Made by a program: the position numbers and the translations under genes. Positions 6,978 through 15,622 of a DNA stretch of 46,650 bases are shown here, piece after piece. The number at the start of each line of letters is the position of its first letter. The stretch's first letter is position 1. The notes under the pieces were generated by a model. It was not told where the DNA came from. It made no database searches and worked only from the letters and a program-made list of their open reading frames with translations. Source of the DNA: CAVVVS01 sp963751355 (lineage in GTDB: Bacteria; Bacteroidota; Ignavibacteria; Ignavibacteriales; Ignavibacteriaceae); assembly GCA_963751355.1 (NCBI GenBank), contig CAVVVS010000127.1:1-46650 (forward strand), read 5' to 3'.

Positions 6978-9760
6978 AACTATTCAGACTAGTTTCAAAT
7001 TTTTCGATCCTTATGTTGCTATTGCTATTTACATCGGGTACCTACGCTCAATCTACCGGAATAATTTCCGGAATCGTAGTTGATTCAAAGTCCGGAAATT
7101 ACTTGCCGGGAGCGAATGTAATGCTTCGAGGTACAAACAAAGGTGCGGCAACAGATAAAGACGGTTCCTTTCGTATTGTAAACGTATTACCTGGAAACTA
7201 TGCCCTTTTGGTTAGGTATTTGGGTTACAAAACGGACACTATCTCAGTAGCCGTAAAATCTGGGATAACAACCAATGTAAATATCAAGTTAACTGTAAGT
7301 TATATCAGCATGAAGGACGTAGTTGTCAGTGGATTAAGGCAAGGACAGGTAAAGGCTCTTAGCATTCAACGTGAATCCAATACAATAGTAGATGTAGTCT
7401 CAAGCGAACAAATGAAAACTTTTCCTGATGCTAATGCAGCCGACGTGTTGCAAAGAATACCTGGCGTTTTTATTGAGAGGAGTGCAGGCGATGGACGATA
7501 TGTTTTAATTAGAGGTACTGAACCGCGCTTAACCAATGTTACAGTAAACGGAAATCCTCTTGCTACAAACCGTAACCAGGAACGCTACGATCAGATGGAT
7601 ATCGTAGGCTCAAATCAAATGTCGCTTATTGAAGTTGTTAAGGCATTAACACCGGATATGGATGCTAATGCGATTGGCGGTACTGTAAATATTGTAACGA
7701 AAAGTGCATTCGACTATCCGGGTCCAAATCTTGATATCACCGCCGGAAGCGGTTATTCTAATTTAGGGAAGAAACCTTTGTACCAAGGAAACTTAGATTA
7801 TAGCACACGCTTCGGAGCAAAGAATAATTTTGGAATATCTATTACAGGAAACTGGGATCAAAGAGATCGCCGCATGGATGAAATGGAATTTGGATGGCAG
7901 CAAGAACAGGATGTTAATAAAAATATTATACCTTATGGTCTGTCAGAAGTTGACCTTGAAGATTTCCAGATTTCACGAGAACGTTATGGACTGGGTGCCA
8001 GTTTTGAGTACCGCCCGGATGAAAACAATAAATTCTATTTTAAATCCATGTGGAATCAATTAAATAATGGTGAAATTAGAGCCCGTACTCGGCTTCGTGT
8101 AGATAAAGGAAATTATTTGGACCCAACAGGTCTTCTCACTCAAAAATCACAAATCATTCGTGAGAGCACAAATGAACTTGAAAAACAGTACCAATCAAAC
8201 TTTGATCTTGGCGGTGCAAATCGTTTTGGAGATCTTTCTGTAGATTATGACTTAGCATATAGTTATGGTAACGGGAATAGACAACCGGATATGGTATCGA
8301 CATGGACACTTGATCAAAAGGTAAATTTAGCACTTGATTTATCAAATTCACTCTATCCTAAGTACCAAGTCACAAATCTCGACAAGTCTTATGAATTTGA
8401 TGCAAGTAATTATGGTTCACCAACTTTTAATTATGAAGATTTTAATGCAACTAACGAATATAAAGTTGGTGGATTGAATCTAAAATATCCTTATGAAATT
8501 TTAGGCTATCCCGCGACTGTTAAAGGTGGGTTTAAATATACGAACGATTACAAAAATAATCATGATAATCGTTGGGCATATAGCTGGAATGGAGCTACCC
8601 CGCTTACTATGGCTAACTTTCTCTCAAGCAGACAGATAAATGACTTTATGAATAATAATTATGTATTCGGTCCGGAAGTGGATGGATCTTTGATAAGTTC
8701 TTTTATGGCGCAAAACATGAATACTAATCCGGACTTACAGGGACAATATGATTATTGGAATTCCATAGGACAATGGTATGATGTTACCGAAAATATTAGC
8801 GCTGCTTATTTAATGACCACTATTCATTTTGGTGAACTTTCATTACTTGCCGGTGTACGTGATGAAAACACAAGCGATAATTGCAATGGTTATGAATTAA
8901 TTTTTGACACTAAAGGCAATTTTTCCAGCGTATCTCCTGTCACGGTTATAAAGAAGTATAATGATTTATTCCCAATGGTTCACTTGATATATGATTTAGG
9001 TGAAATGACAAAAGTTCGATTGGCTGTAACCAGGACAATGTCTCGCCCTAATTTTTGGGATCTGGTGCCATATTTTTATTTAGATGATAAACACCAAAGA
9101 ATAAAAAGCGGCAACTCTGATTTAATACCAACATATGCCACAAATGTTGATTTTATTGCTTCTCATTATTTCAGTGGAATAGGTATTGCCTCAGCTAACT
9201 TTTTCTACAAATCGTTAACAAATATCATCTTTGAGAAAGTATCTATTTTACCGAACGGAGTATATGCAGGTTATCAGGATCAACGGATGATTAACGGAGG
9301 TAACGCAAATCTTTACGGTTTTGAACTAAACTGGCAGCAAGAATTAACTTTCCTTCCTGGTTTATTATCAGGATTCGGCATTTATGTAAACTATACTCAT
9401 ACTTGGGCAAAAGCAGATTTAGTAGGTCGCCAAGGTTTTTTGCCAGGTCAAGCTGGAGATATTGGCAATCTATCACTTTCTTATGAAATGGGTGGCTTCC
9501 AGGCAAGGCTTAGTTATGCCTATCAAGGTAAATTTATAACAGAAGTCGGGATAAGCGAAGGTTATGATTACTATACGGCAGCTCATGGTGAATTCGACTT
9601 CTCTGCAACTCAAAAACTATTAAACCAATTGAAAGCTTTCTTAGAAGTTGTAAATATTAATAATGAACCAGACAGAGAATATGTTGGTGTTGCAGCACGT
9701 CCGTTATCAACACAATTCTTCTCATGGTATAGTCGTATAGGTCTTAAATATTCTTTATAA
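6971..9760 (+). CDS. TonB-dependent outer-membrane receptor
   Basis: The 929-residue protein starts at ATG 6971 behind AAAGGAGATC. It has a signal peptide (1-26, ending TYAQS). A carboxypeptidase regulatory-like domain follows (about 28-115: GIVVDSKSGNYLPGANVML, SFRIVNVLPGNYALLVRYLG). The plug domain is at about 130-240 (FPDANAADVLQRIPGVFIER, RGTEPRLTNVTVNGNPL, DANAIGGTVNIVTK). A 22-strand-type barrel ends in the aromatic SWYSRIGLKYSL. It should import a ligand across the outer membrane using TonB/ExbBD energy. The plug resembles the CirA/TonB-Xanth-Caul type rather than SusC, and no SusD lipoprotein gene is adjacent. A terminator hairpin follows, while the catabolic genes continue on the same strand, so the receptor can be expressed separately or by read-through. 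Confidence 0.93.
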   Translation: MLKLFRLVSNFSILMLLLLFTSGTYAQSTGIISGIVVDSKSGNYLPGANVMLRGTNKGAATDKDGSFRIVNVLPGNYALLVRYLGYKTDTISVAVKSGITTNVNIKLTVSYISMKDVVVSGLRQGQVKALSIQRESNTIVDVVSSEQMKTFPDANAADVLQRIPGVFIERSAGDGRYVLIRGTEPRLTNVTVNGNPLATNRNQERYDQMDIVGSNQMSLIEVVKALTPDMDANAIGGTVNIVTKSAFDYPGPNLDITAGSGYSNLGKKPLYQGNLDYSTRFGAKNNFGISITGNWDQRDRRMDEMEFGWQQEQDVNKNIIPYGLSEVDLEDFQISRERYGLGASFEYRPDENNKFYFKSMWNQLNNGEIRARTRLRVDKGNYLDPTGLLTQKSQIIRESTNELEKQYQSNFDLGGANRFGDLSVDYDLAYSYGNGNRQPDMVSTWTLDQKVNLALDLSNSLYPKYQVTNLDKSYEFDASNYGSPTFNYEDFNATNEYKVGGLNLKYPYEILGYPATVKGGFKYTNDYKNNHDNRWAYSWNGATPLTMANFLSSRQINDFMNNNYVFGPEVDGSLISSFMAQNMNTNPDLQGQYDYWNSIGQWYDVTENISAAYLMTTIHFGELSLLAGVRDENTSDNCNGYELIFDTKGNFSSVSPVTVIKKYNDLFPMVHLIYDLGEMTKVRLAVTRTMSRPNFWDLVPYFYLDDKHQRIKSGNSDLIPTYATNVDFIASHYFSGIGIASANFFYKSLTNIIFEKVSILPNGVYAGYQDQRMINGGNANLYGFELNWQQELTFLPGLLSGFGIYVNYTHTWAKADLVGRQGFLPGQAGDIGNLSLSYEMGGFQARLSYAYQGKFITEVGISEGYDYYTAAHGEFDFSATQKLLNQLKAFLEVVNINNEPDREYVGVAARPLSTQFFSWYSRIGLKYSL

Positions 9761-9774
9761 AAACAAAATAAATT

Positions 9775-9810
9775 ATGGACAGCATTAATTTGCTGTCCAT
9801 CTTTGTTTTG
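9775..9810 (+). terminator. Terminator after the TonB receptor gene
   Basis: ATGGACAGC and GCTGTCCAT form a perfect nine-pair stem around an eight-base loop, followed by CTTTGTTTTG. It may attenuate read-through from the receptor gene into the aldolase operon. Confidence 0.8.
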
Positions 9811-9836
9811 ATATTTAATCATAATTTATTGAATGT

Positions 9837-10748
9837 ATGGTGAAAATGAAAAATAATAAAAAATACCATGGTGTAATAGTACCATTGGTTACGCCTGTTA
9901 CCGAGTCTGGAGAGATAGATGAAATCTCTGTAGAAAGACTAATTAATTTTGTTCTTAAAGCAGAGGGATTCCCCTTTATCCTCGGCACAACCGGTGAGAT
10001 AGCCTTAAATTCTTATAAAAATCGTGAAGCTTTGCCAAAATTAGCTGCAAAATTAGTAAACGGAAAAACGATTCTCTATGCTGGAATTACGGATAACAGC
10101 ATAAATAATACAATTAATTTTGCAAAAAAATATTTTGATTACGGAATAAATGTTTTCGTAGTCCATCTGCCGTATTTTTTCCCTTTAACAAGCGATTTAA
10201 TGCTGAAGTATTATGAAACTATTGCAGACAATTCTCCGGCACCGATTGTTATATATAACATTAAGTCTATAACACATATGTCGATACCAGTCGATGTAAT
10301 TGAAAAATTAAGTACACATCCAAACATCGTTGGTTTAAAAGATTCAGATCGTGATTTTGATCGAGTTGAAAAGCTAGCCGGACTGTTTAAAGATAGGGAT
10401 GATTTCTCCTTGTTTATAGGTTGGACAAACAAATCTGCCGAAGCTTTGCTTCTGGGGTTTGACGGTATTGTTCCGAACACAGCTAACATTGTTCCCGATC
10501 TTTTCCAATCTTTATACAAAGCTGCCGTTTCTGGAAATAAAGAAGAAGCAGCTAATTATCAGGTTAAGGCCGATACTTTATCAAATTTGGTTCAGAATAA
10601 TAAAACAATGGCGCGGACAATTCCCGAATTGAAAACCTTGATGCATTCACTTAATATATGCGAACCTAATGTATTACCACCTTTAGTGCCTTTAACCGAG
10701 GACGAAAGCACATCTTTAATTAAAGAATATAAAAGACTTAATTTATAG
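9837..10748 (+). CDS. DapA/NanA-family class I aldolase (substrate unknown)
   Basis: The protein has 303 residues, a normal length for the dihydrodipicolinate synthase/N-acetylneuraminate lyase family of (beta/alpha)8 barrels. Family marks are GVIVPLVTPVTESGEID at the N-terminus, the GTTGE loop (about residue 50), the catalytic tyrosine in VIYNI (about 137) and the Schiff-base lysine in VGLKDSD (about 166). Members cleave or condense pyruvate with an aldehyde; sugar-acid relatives include sialic acid lyase and 2-keto-3-deoxygluconate aldolase. It is cytoplasmic, with no signal peptide. Location in a catabolic cluster with an SDR, a KDG kinase-like gene and a sialidase-like gene makes a sugar-acid aldolase more likely than lysine biosynthesis. 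The start could be ATG 9837 or 9846. The next gene begins 16 bases downstream. Confidence 0.85.
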   Translation: MVKMKNNKKYHGVIVPLVTPVTESGEIDEISVERLINFVLKAEGFPFILGTTGEIALNSYKNREALPKLAAKLVNGKTILYAGITDNSINNTINFAKKYFDYGINVFVVHLPYFFPLTSDLMLKYYETIADNSPAPIVIYNIKSITHMSIPVDVIEKLSTHPNIVGLKDSDRDFDRVEKLAGLFKDRDDFSLFIGWTNKSAEALLLGFDGIVPNTANIVPDLFQSLYKAAVSGNKEEAANYQVKADTLSNLVQNNKTMARTIPELKTLMHSLNICEPNVLPPLVPLTEDESTSLIKEYKRLNL

Positions 10749-10764
10749 TTGACCGGAGGAGATA

Positions 10765-12195
10765 ATGTTAAAAAAAATCAAACTGACAATTCTTATAATA
10801 TTTTTAACAACGTTAATAATTAGCGGTCAAGAGTGCATTAAACCAATCAAGTTGGAGAAAGGTCCGCACTTTTTTATTGATGATTATTTGATATCCGAAG
10901 ATTCTTTTTTAATTCGAACTGTCAACAATCCGCATAAGCTGAAAGAACCTGTCATAACAAGCGGAATTAGAGGAGATGAAAACTGGCAGCCTTACTTAAG
11001 TGTATTACGAGATCCGCAAACCGGCCGGTTCCGTGTCTGGTATAATACACCCGTAGATACTAATGAGGTTTCGCGATGTCATATTGGTTATATGGAATCT
11101 AATGATGGAATTCATTGGATAGGCCCGCCTAAAATTTTAAAAGATCCTTTTCCTATTCAATTCGGAGTAAAGGTGTTAGACCGGGGACTGAATTATAAAG
11201 ATCCAGCTCAAAGATATGTGCTTGCCAGTTATTTAAAACCCGGTTATAGAGTTGCCACTTCACCGGATGGGATCAATTGGACTTCCATTTCCAATAAACC
11301 GGTTTTTTTACATAACCATGATATTACTACAATAGCTTGGGATCCGATAAGAAAACAATACATAGCTGTTGTTTCAAATAGGCTAAGCGGATTCGGAGAT
11401 CCTTCGAACCCGTCAATTGATGATAATCGACGTATACCACATGAAACAGTAAGCAAAGATTTGTTGCACTGGAAACCTATCTGGCCAATAATAATGCCGA
11501 TGAACGATATACCAATGGAACATGGTGAAACTCAATTTTATTCAATGTCGGGGATTATTACACGAGGTGATTTGTTAATCGGTTTGGTTAAAGTGCTTCG
11601 CGATGATTTAAATGCTACTCCCGGAAAGACAGCAAAAGAAATGGGGGACATGAACAGAAAAGCTGCCGGCTTAGGATATACTGTTTTGGCATGGAGCCGC
11701 GACGGTGTAACATGGGAAAGAGATTATCAACCTTTTATTCCGAGAAATCCTATTCCGGGAACTTTCGATCATGCTATGTCCTGGGGAGACGATCAAATAA
11801 TCGTTGGAAATAATACATACGTTTATTATGCAGGTTATAAACGCGGACATAAAGTAAATCGCTTTAATGAGAGACAGATAGGTTTGGCGATAATGCCAAA
11901 AGATCGTTACGTAAGTAGAGATGCCGGTTTAAATGAAGGCTATCTTATAACAAAACCTCTGATTTTAAATGCGGACAGCTTAGCAGTTAATGCAAATATT
12001 GAAGGTGAAATCCAAGTACGACTGCTTGATGAAAACTGCAAACCTGTAAAAGGTTTCAATTGGATTAAATTAAAAGGTAATTCGGTTGATATTAAAGCAG
12101 ATTGGGGTAAAAGCTTGAATACTATTAATGGAATGCCCGTCCGTTTACAATTTAAAATGAAAAATGCTCAGCTCTTTTGTTTTTATCTTAAGTAA
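10765..12195 (+). CDS. Secreted glycosidase-like beta-propeller protein
   Basis: ATG 10765 follows CCGGAGGAGATA. The 476-residue product has a signal peptide (1-22) and then the opening HFFIDDYLISEDSFLIRTVN. Blade-like stretches follow: SVLRDPQTGRFRVWYNT, GYMESNDGIHW, VATSPDGINWTS, YTVLAWSRDGVTWERDY. The C-terminus is a small beta domain ending PVRLQFKMKNAQLFCFYLK. The FIDDYLI opening, SxDGxxW motifs and final RLxFxMKxAxLYxF tail belong to a group of secreted proteins, common in Planctomycetes and Bacteroidota, distantly related to GH32/43/68-type five-blade propellers. No activity is proven for the group that I can cite. The protein probably acts in the periplasm or outside the cell. It is paralogous to the protein at 13993, with the same C-terminal tail, and is co-transcribed with the aldolase. 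Confidence 0.75.
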   Translation: MLKKIKLTILIIFLTTLIISGQECIKPIKLEKGPHFFIDDYLISEDSFLIRTVNNPHKLKEPVITSGIRGDENWQPYLSVLRDPQTGRFRVWYNTPVDTNEVSRCHIGYMESNDGIHWIGPPKILKDPFPIQFGVKVLDRGLNYKDPAQRYVLASYLKPGYRVATSPDGINWTSISNKPVFLHNHDITTIAWDPIRKQYIAVVSNRLSGFGDPSNPSIDDNRRIPHETVSKDLLHWKPIWPIIMPMNDIPMEHGETQFYSMSGIITRGDLLIGLVKVLRDDLNATPGKTAKEMGDMNRKAAGLGYTVLAWSRDGVTWERDYQPFIPRNPIPGTFDHAMSWGDDQIIVGNNTYVYYAGYKRGHKVNRFNERQIGLAIMPKDRYVSRDAGLNEGYLITKPLILNADSLAVNANIEGEIQVRLLDENCKPVKGFNWIKLKGNSVDIKADWGKSLNTINGMPVRLQFKMKNAQLFCFYLK

Positions 12196-12228
12196 ATTAT
12201 TCATAAAAACAATTTATGGAGGATCATA

Positions 12229-13953
12229 TTGAAATTCAAAATATTCTTTTTAAGCATAATAAGTTTGATACTTATAATTCCAGTTGGTTTACATTCTCAA
12301 AATAAAAACGAAATAAAAACTGTCACCCAAAATTTTGATACAAACCCGGGATGGGAAAACAATAATAATAGGATTGAGTGTACCGGTTGTCCGGAGATAA
12401 CTCAAAATTTTGGTTGGGCATCTACTAATTATACCGGTTATGGTCCGGGTGAAATCGGCGGAACAATTTGGCGCTCCACAACACCTGCCTATTATGCCAT
12501 GCCAATGGGGAACCCTTTAAATTTTAACGATGCCTTTTCAGCTTCCGGTAAGCTGGCAGTAATAGAACCACCTAAAGAAGGGTACGGATTTTATATTGGC
12601 TTCTTTAATCCCAAGCATCAAAGCTGGCGTGTCTGGCCTTCCTGCGGTTTTCGTATCGGTAAGATGGAAAACGACAGCGCCCGTTTCTTCTTAGATTATA
12701 AAACCGGAACAGATGCCGGGGCAATATTAAATCCGGATATTGCGATTCCCGGTGACGGTTCGGTTCATTCATGGGAATTTAGGTACGAACCTAATAAAGG
12801 TGTCTCGGATGCTGATTGGCCTGATCCGCGTATTCCGAAAATTCTGAAAGAAAAGGGAAGCAATGTTAATACAGATAAAATTTTGGTTGAATTGAAAAAA
12901 GTGGAACCGGGAATTACAAAAGATCAATTATTAAAGGAACTGAAAATTGCCAGAGATGCCGGCCTTGTTGATGACTGGTATAGAAAAGGTACCTACCATT
13001 TATGGACTCTGGAACCGGATATCGATAAAATTAAAGGGAGAATAACTTTTACATTCGACGGTCATTCGGTTAGTTATTATCTAATTCCCGGACAAAAAGA
13101 ACTTCCTACCCAAATGAACAGGTTCGGAATTTACAATATGCAAATTTATACAGGCAGTTTGAAATTTTATCTTGCCGACTTGGTTGTTAATAATAAGAAA
13201 ATAGATCTATCGGAAGACCCGCATTGGGAAGGCGAGAATAATCAAATAACATATATTGAAAGAGATTTCCACGCCAGACAGAATTTCGGTTACTCGCAAA
13301 CAAACTGGGCAGGTAAAAAACCTGGAGAGATCGGCGGAGAATTTTGGGGAACCGAAGTAGTTGATCCTTCATTCGGCTATTATGCAGACAATGTAGGTAA
13401 GTTAACACTGGACGACCATATAAAATTTTCCGGCTGGATAAATTTTGTTAAAGGTGCTGTCGATGGTCGGATGCTTTTCGGTTACTTTAATAAAGCAGCA
13501 AGAGAAGCTCCCATAAAAGGTGAATATAAGGGAAATCCCCCCAATCAGTTTATGGGTATTGAAATAATGGATCAAACTAGACTTGGTTATTCTTTTACGG
13601 CAGTTTGTTCGCCGGAGCAGAAAATCTCTTTCGAAAAACGAGGGCCTACAATAATTCCGGACCAGATATCCAGACACTTTACTTTTGAATATAATCCGGA
13701 TGTCGGTAAAGCGGGAAGGATTTATGTTACACTGGGCAACAAATCATTTACTGCTGATCTAAAACCCCAGCAACGTAAAACCGGAGCTGTCTTTGATCAT
13801 TTTGGGTTATTAAATCCAAGAAAAGGTGGCAAATATGTAATCGTTTATTTTGACGATCTTTCTTATTCGGTAAATCGAAGTAATAATAATATTCAAAAAT
13901 ATAAACAGAAAATTACAAAAGTTCCTTATCCGGAATGGGGACGTAAATATTGA
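12229..13953 (+). CDS. Secreted protein with two copies of a lectin-like domain
   Basis: A TTG start at 12229 is chosen because GGAGGATCATA stands directly before it and a good signal peptide follows (1-24, ending GLHSQ). The 574 residues contain a tandem duplication. Copy one (about 35-325) has ECTGCPEITQNFGWASTNYT, GYGPGEIGGTIWRSTTPAYY and a FxIGFFNP strand. Copy two (about 325-550) has EGENNQITYIERDFHARQNF, GKKPGEIGGEFWGTEVVDPS and MLFGYFNK. Both copies share the order NFGxxxTNxxGxxPGEIGGxxW, then YY, then a GYF/GFF strand, as in concanavalin/laminin-G-like sandwiches. A charged helical insertion (about 200-250) is present only in copy one. A carbohydrate-binding role is inferred. It lies between the two propeller paralogs in the same operon. 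Confidence 0.65.
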   Translation: MKFKIFFLSIISLILIIPVGLHSQNKNEIKTVTQNFDTNPGWENNNNRIECTGCPEITQNFGWASTNYTGYGPGEIGGTIWRSTTPAYYAMPMGNPLNFNDAFSASGKLAVIEPPKEGYGFYIGFFNPKHQSWRVWPSCGFRIGKMENDSARFFLDYKTGTDAGAILNPDIAIPGDGSVHSWEFRYEPNKGVSDADWPDPRIPKILKEKGSNVNTDKILVELKKVEPGITKDQLLKELKIARDAGLVDDWYRKGTYHLWTLEPDIDKIKGRITFTFDGHSVSYYLIPGQKELPTQMNRFGIYNMQIYTGSLKFYLADLVVNNKKIDLSEDPHWEGENNQITYIERDFHARQNFGYSQTNWAGKKPGEIGGEFWGTEVVDPSFGYYADNVGKLTLDDHIKFSGWINFVKGAVDGRMLFGYFNKAAREAPIKGEYKGNPPNQFMGIEIMDQTRLGYSFTAVCSPEQKISFEKRGPTIIPDQISRHFTFEYNPDVGKAGRIYVTLGNKSFTADLKPQQRKTGAVFDHFGLLNPRKGGKYVIVYFDDLSYSVNRSNNNIQKYKQKITKVPYPEWGRKY

Positions 13954-13992
13954 TTAATCAGCAGAAAAAATATTTGATGATGTTTTAAGTTT

Positions 13993-15618
13993 ATGAAGAA
14001 ATCAATTTTAAAATACTTAATAATTTCCCTTACATATTTTATTTGTGTAAGTAAGGCTCAATCGGTGGACCAATTGAGGCCGGCTTCCGAACCTTATGCA
14101 ATACCGGGTAAAGTAATCGTATTTACAAATTGGTATTATGTACGACCGGGTAATTTTGATTGGGTTAATAGCAACGGCAAAAGTGTATATGCAAATGATA
14201 AAGCAAAGATGGGTAAATATGAAGCTAATTTCGTTCCCGAAGACTCTCCACTTGGCATCGAACTTTTCAGTGAACCCGCACAAAGCGAAATACCGGAAAT
14301 AAAAGCGGACAAGCCTTGGGATAAATGGGGAATTCGACTTGCAACTTTAATACACGAGAACGGAGTTTATAGGTTATGGGGAAGTTGTAACGCAAGCAGC
14401 AAAGAGGAATTTAATTGTTATTTTGAATCAAAGGATGGGCAGCACTGGGAAAAACCGGATCTTGATATTGTTGAATTTAACGGAAACAAACATAATAATC
14501 TTTTTAAAGATAATGTAGGACTTTCGGTATTTATAGATCCCTCTGCCCCGGTTGTCGAGCGATATAAGACAGTCTGGCATACGAAAATAAGCCACGAAGA
14601 ATTTTTAAAATATAAAAATTCTAGAGCATGGTCGGTAATGGCTACAGAATTAGATGCACCTGATGTTCATGTAATGAAAGGTGCTTTTTCGCCGGATGGA
14701 CTGCACTGGACGGTGCTGAAAGATCCGATCTCTTTTGAGCACTGCGATTCACAAAATATTGTTTATTACGACAACAGATCTAAAGAGTATATATTGTATA
14801 TGAGGGGATTTATGCTGGGGCCGCGTGCACCGGGACAGCCTTACCCAAAGGAAAGTTTTCACCAGTATGTATGGCGACGAGCTATTGCAATGACGGAAAG
14901 TAAAGACTTTAAAAAATTCCCGTTGTCTCATATCATTCTGGAACCAGGTCCGGAGATGAGACCATCTGATCAGTTTTATACTAATTGTATGACGAACATA
15001 CCCGGCGCGCCGTACCTTAAACTAATGTTTCCCGCTGTGTATAATGTAGCCGATGATATAACCGAAATCGATTTGTACTCCAGCTACAACGGAAAAAATT
15101 GGCACAAGGTACCGGGAGATCCTGTATATCAAACGCAGGAATTCGGTAAACCGGACGGTGGGTGTGTTTTTGCTAGTCCCAATCTTGTTGAAAGGCCCAA
15201 CGGAGATTGGATCTTGCCTTATGTTGGTTACAACGTACCTCATAAATATCCCAGGGGTTCATACAAATTCGAGCCGGGAATGCTTGTATGGCCGAAAGGC
15301 CGCCTGGCGGGGATAATGTCAAAGGGTAAAGGAGAATTTGCAACTGTGGCCTTTGTTGCACCTGGTAATATCTTAAAGATAAATGCCCTTACAAAAAGGG
15401 CCGGTTATATTAAGGTTGAAGTTGTAGGTATGGACGGTAAACCTATTAAAGGGCATACTTTTGCCGATGCTGAGCCTGTGATCGGCAATCAATATAAATC
15501 AATAGTTAGATGGAAAAACAGTAATAACCTGGGAATAAAAACCGGGACTCCTGTTTTTCTCAGGTTCAAAATGAAAATGGCAAAAATTTATGAACTCTAT
15601 TTTGACAAAACGAGGTAG
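13993..15618 (+). CDS. Secreted glycosidase-like beta-propeller protein, paralog
   Basis: The 541-residue product has a signal peptide (1-22, ending SKAQS). Propeller-type motifs include GVYRLWGSCNA, CYFESKDGQHWEKPDL, AFSPDGLHWTVLKD, KEYILYMRGFMLGPRAPGQP and SSYNGKNWHKVPGDP. It ends in a small domain closing TPVFLRFKMKMAKIYELYF, matching the tail of the protein at 10765. It is larger than that paralog and keeps different acidic residues in the loops, so the two may cut or bind different linkages. No good ribosome binding site precedes ATG 13993, so expression may depend on coupling to the gene upstream. The stop is four bases before the next start. Confidence 0.75.
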   Translation: MKKSILKYLIISLTYFICVSKAQSVDQLRPASEPYAIPGKVIVFTNWYYVRPGNFDWVNSNGKSVYANDKAKMGKYEANFVPEDSPLGIELFSEPAQSEIPEIKADKPWDKWGIRLATLIHENGVYRLWGSCNASSKEEFNCYFESKDGQHWEKPDLDIVEFNGNKHNNLFKDNVGLSVFIDPSAPVVERYKTVWHTKISHEEFLKYKNSRAWSVMATELDAPDVHVMKGAFSPDGLHWTVLKDPISFEHCDSQNIVYYDNRSKEYILYMRGFMLGPRAPGQPYPKESFHQYVWRRAIAMTESKDFKKFPLSHIILEPGPEMRPSDQFYTNCMTNIPGAPYLKLMFPAVYNVADDITEIDLYSSYNGKNWHKVPGDPVYQTQEFGKPDGGCVFASPNLVERPNGDWILPYVGYNVPHKYPRGSYKFEPGMLVWPKGRLAGIMSKGKGEFATVAFVAPGNILKINALTKRAGYIKVEVVGMDGKPIKGHTFADAEPVIGNQYKSIVRWKNSNNLGIKTGTPVFLRFKMKMAKIYELYFDKTR

Positions 15619-15622
15619 CTAT

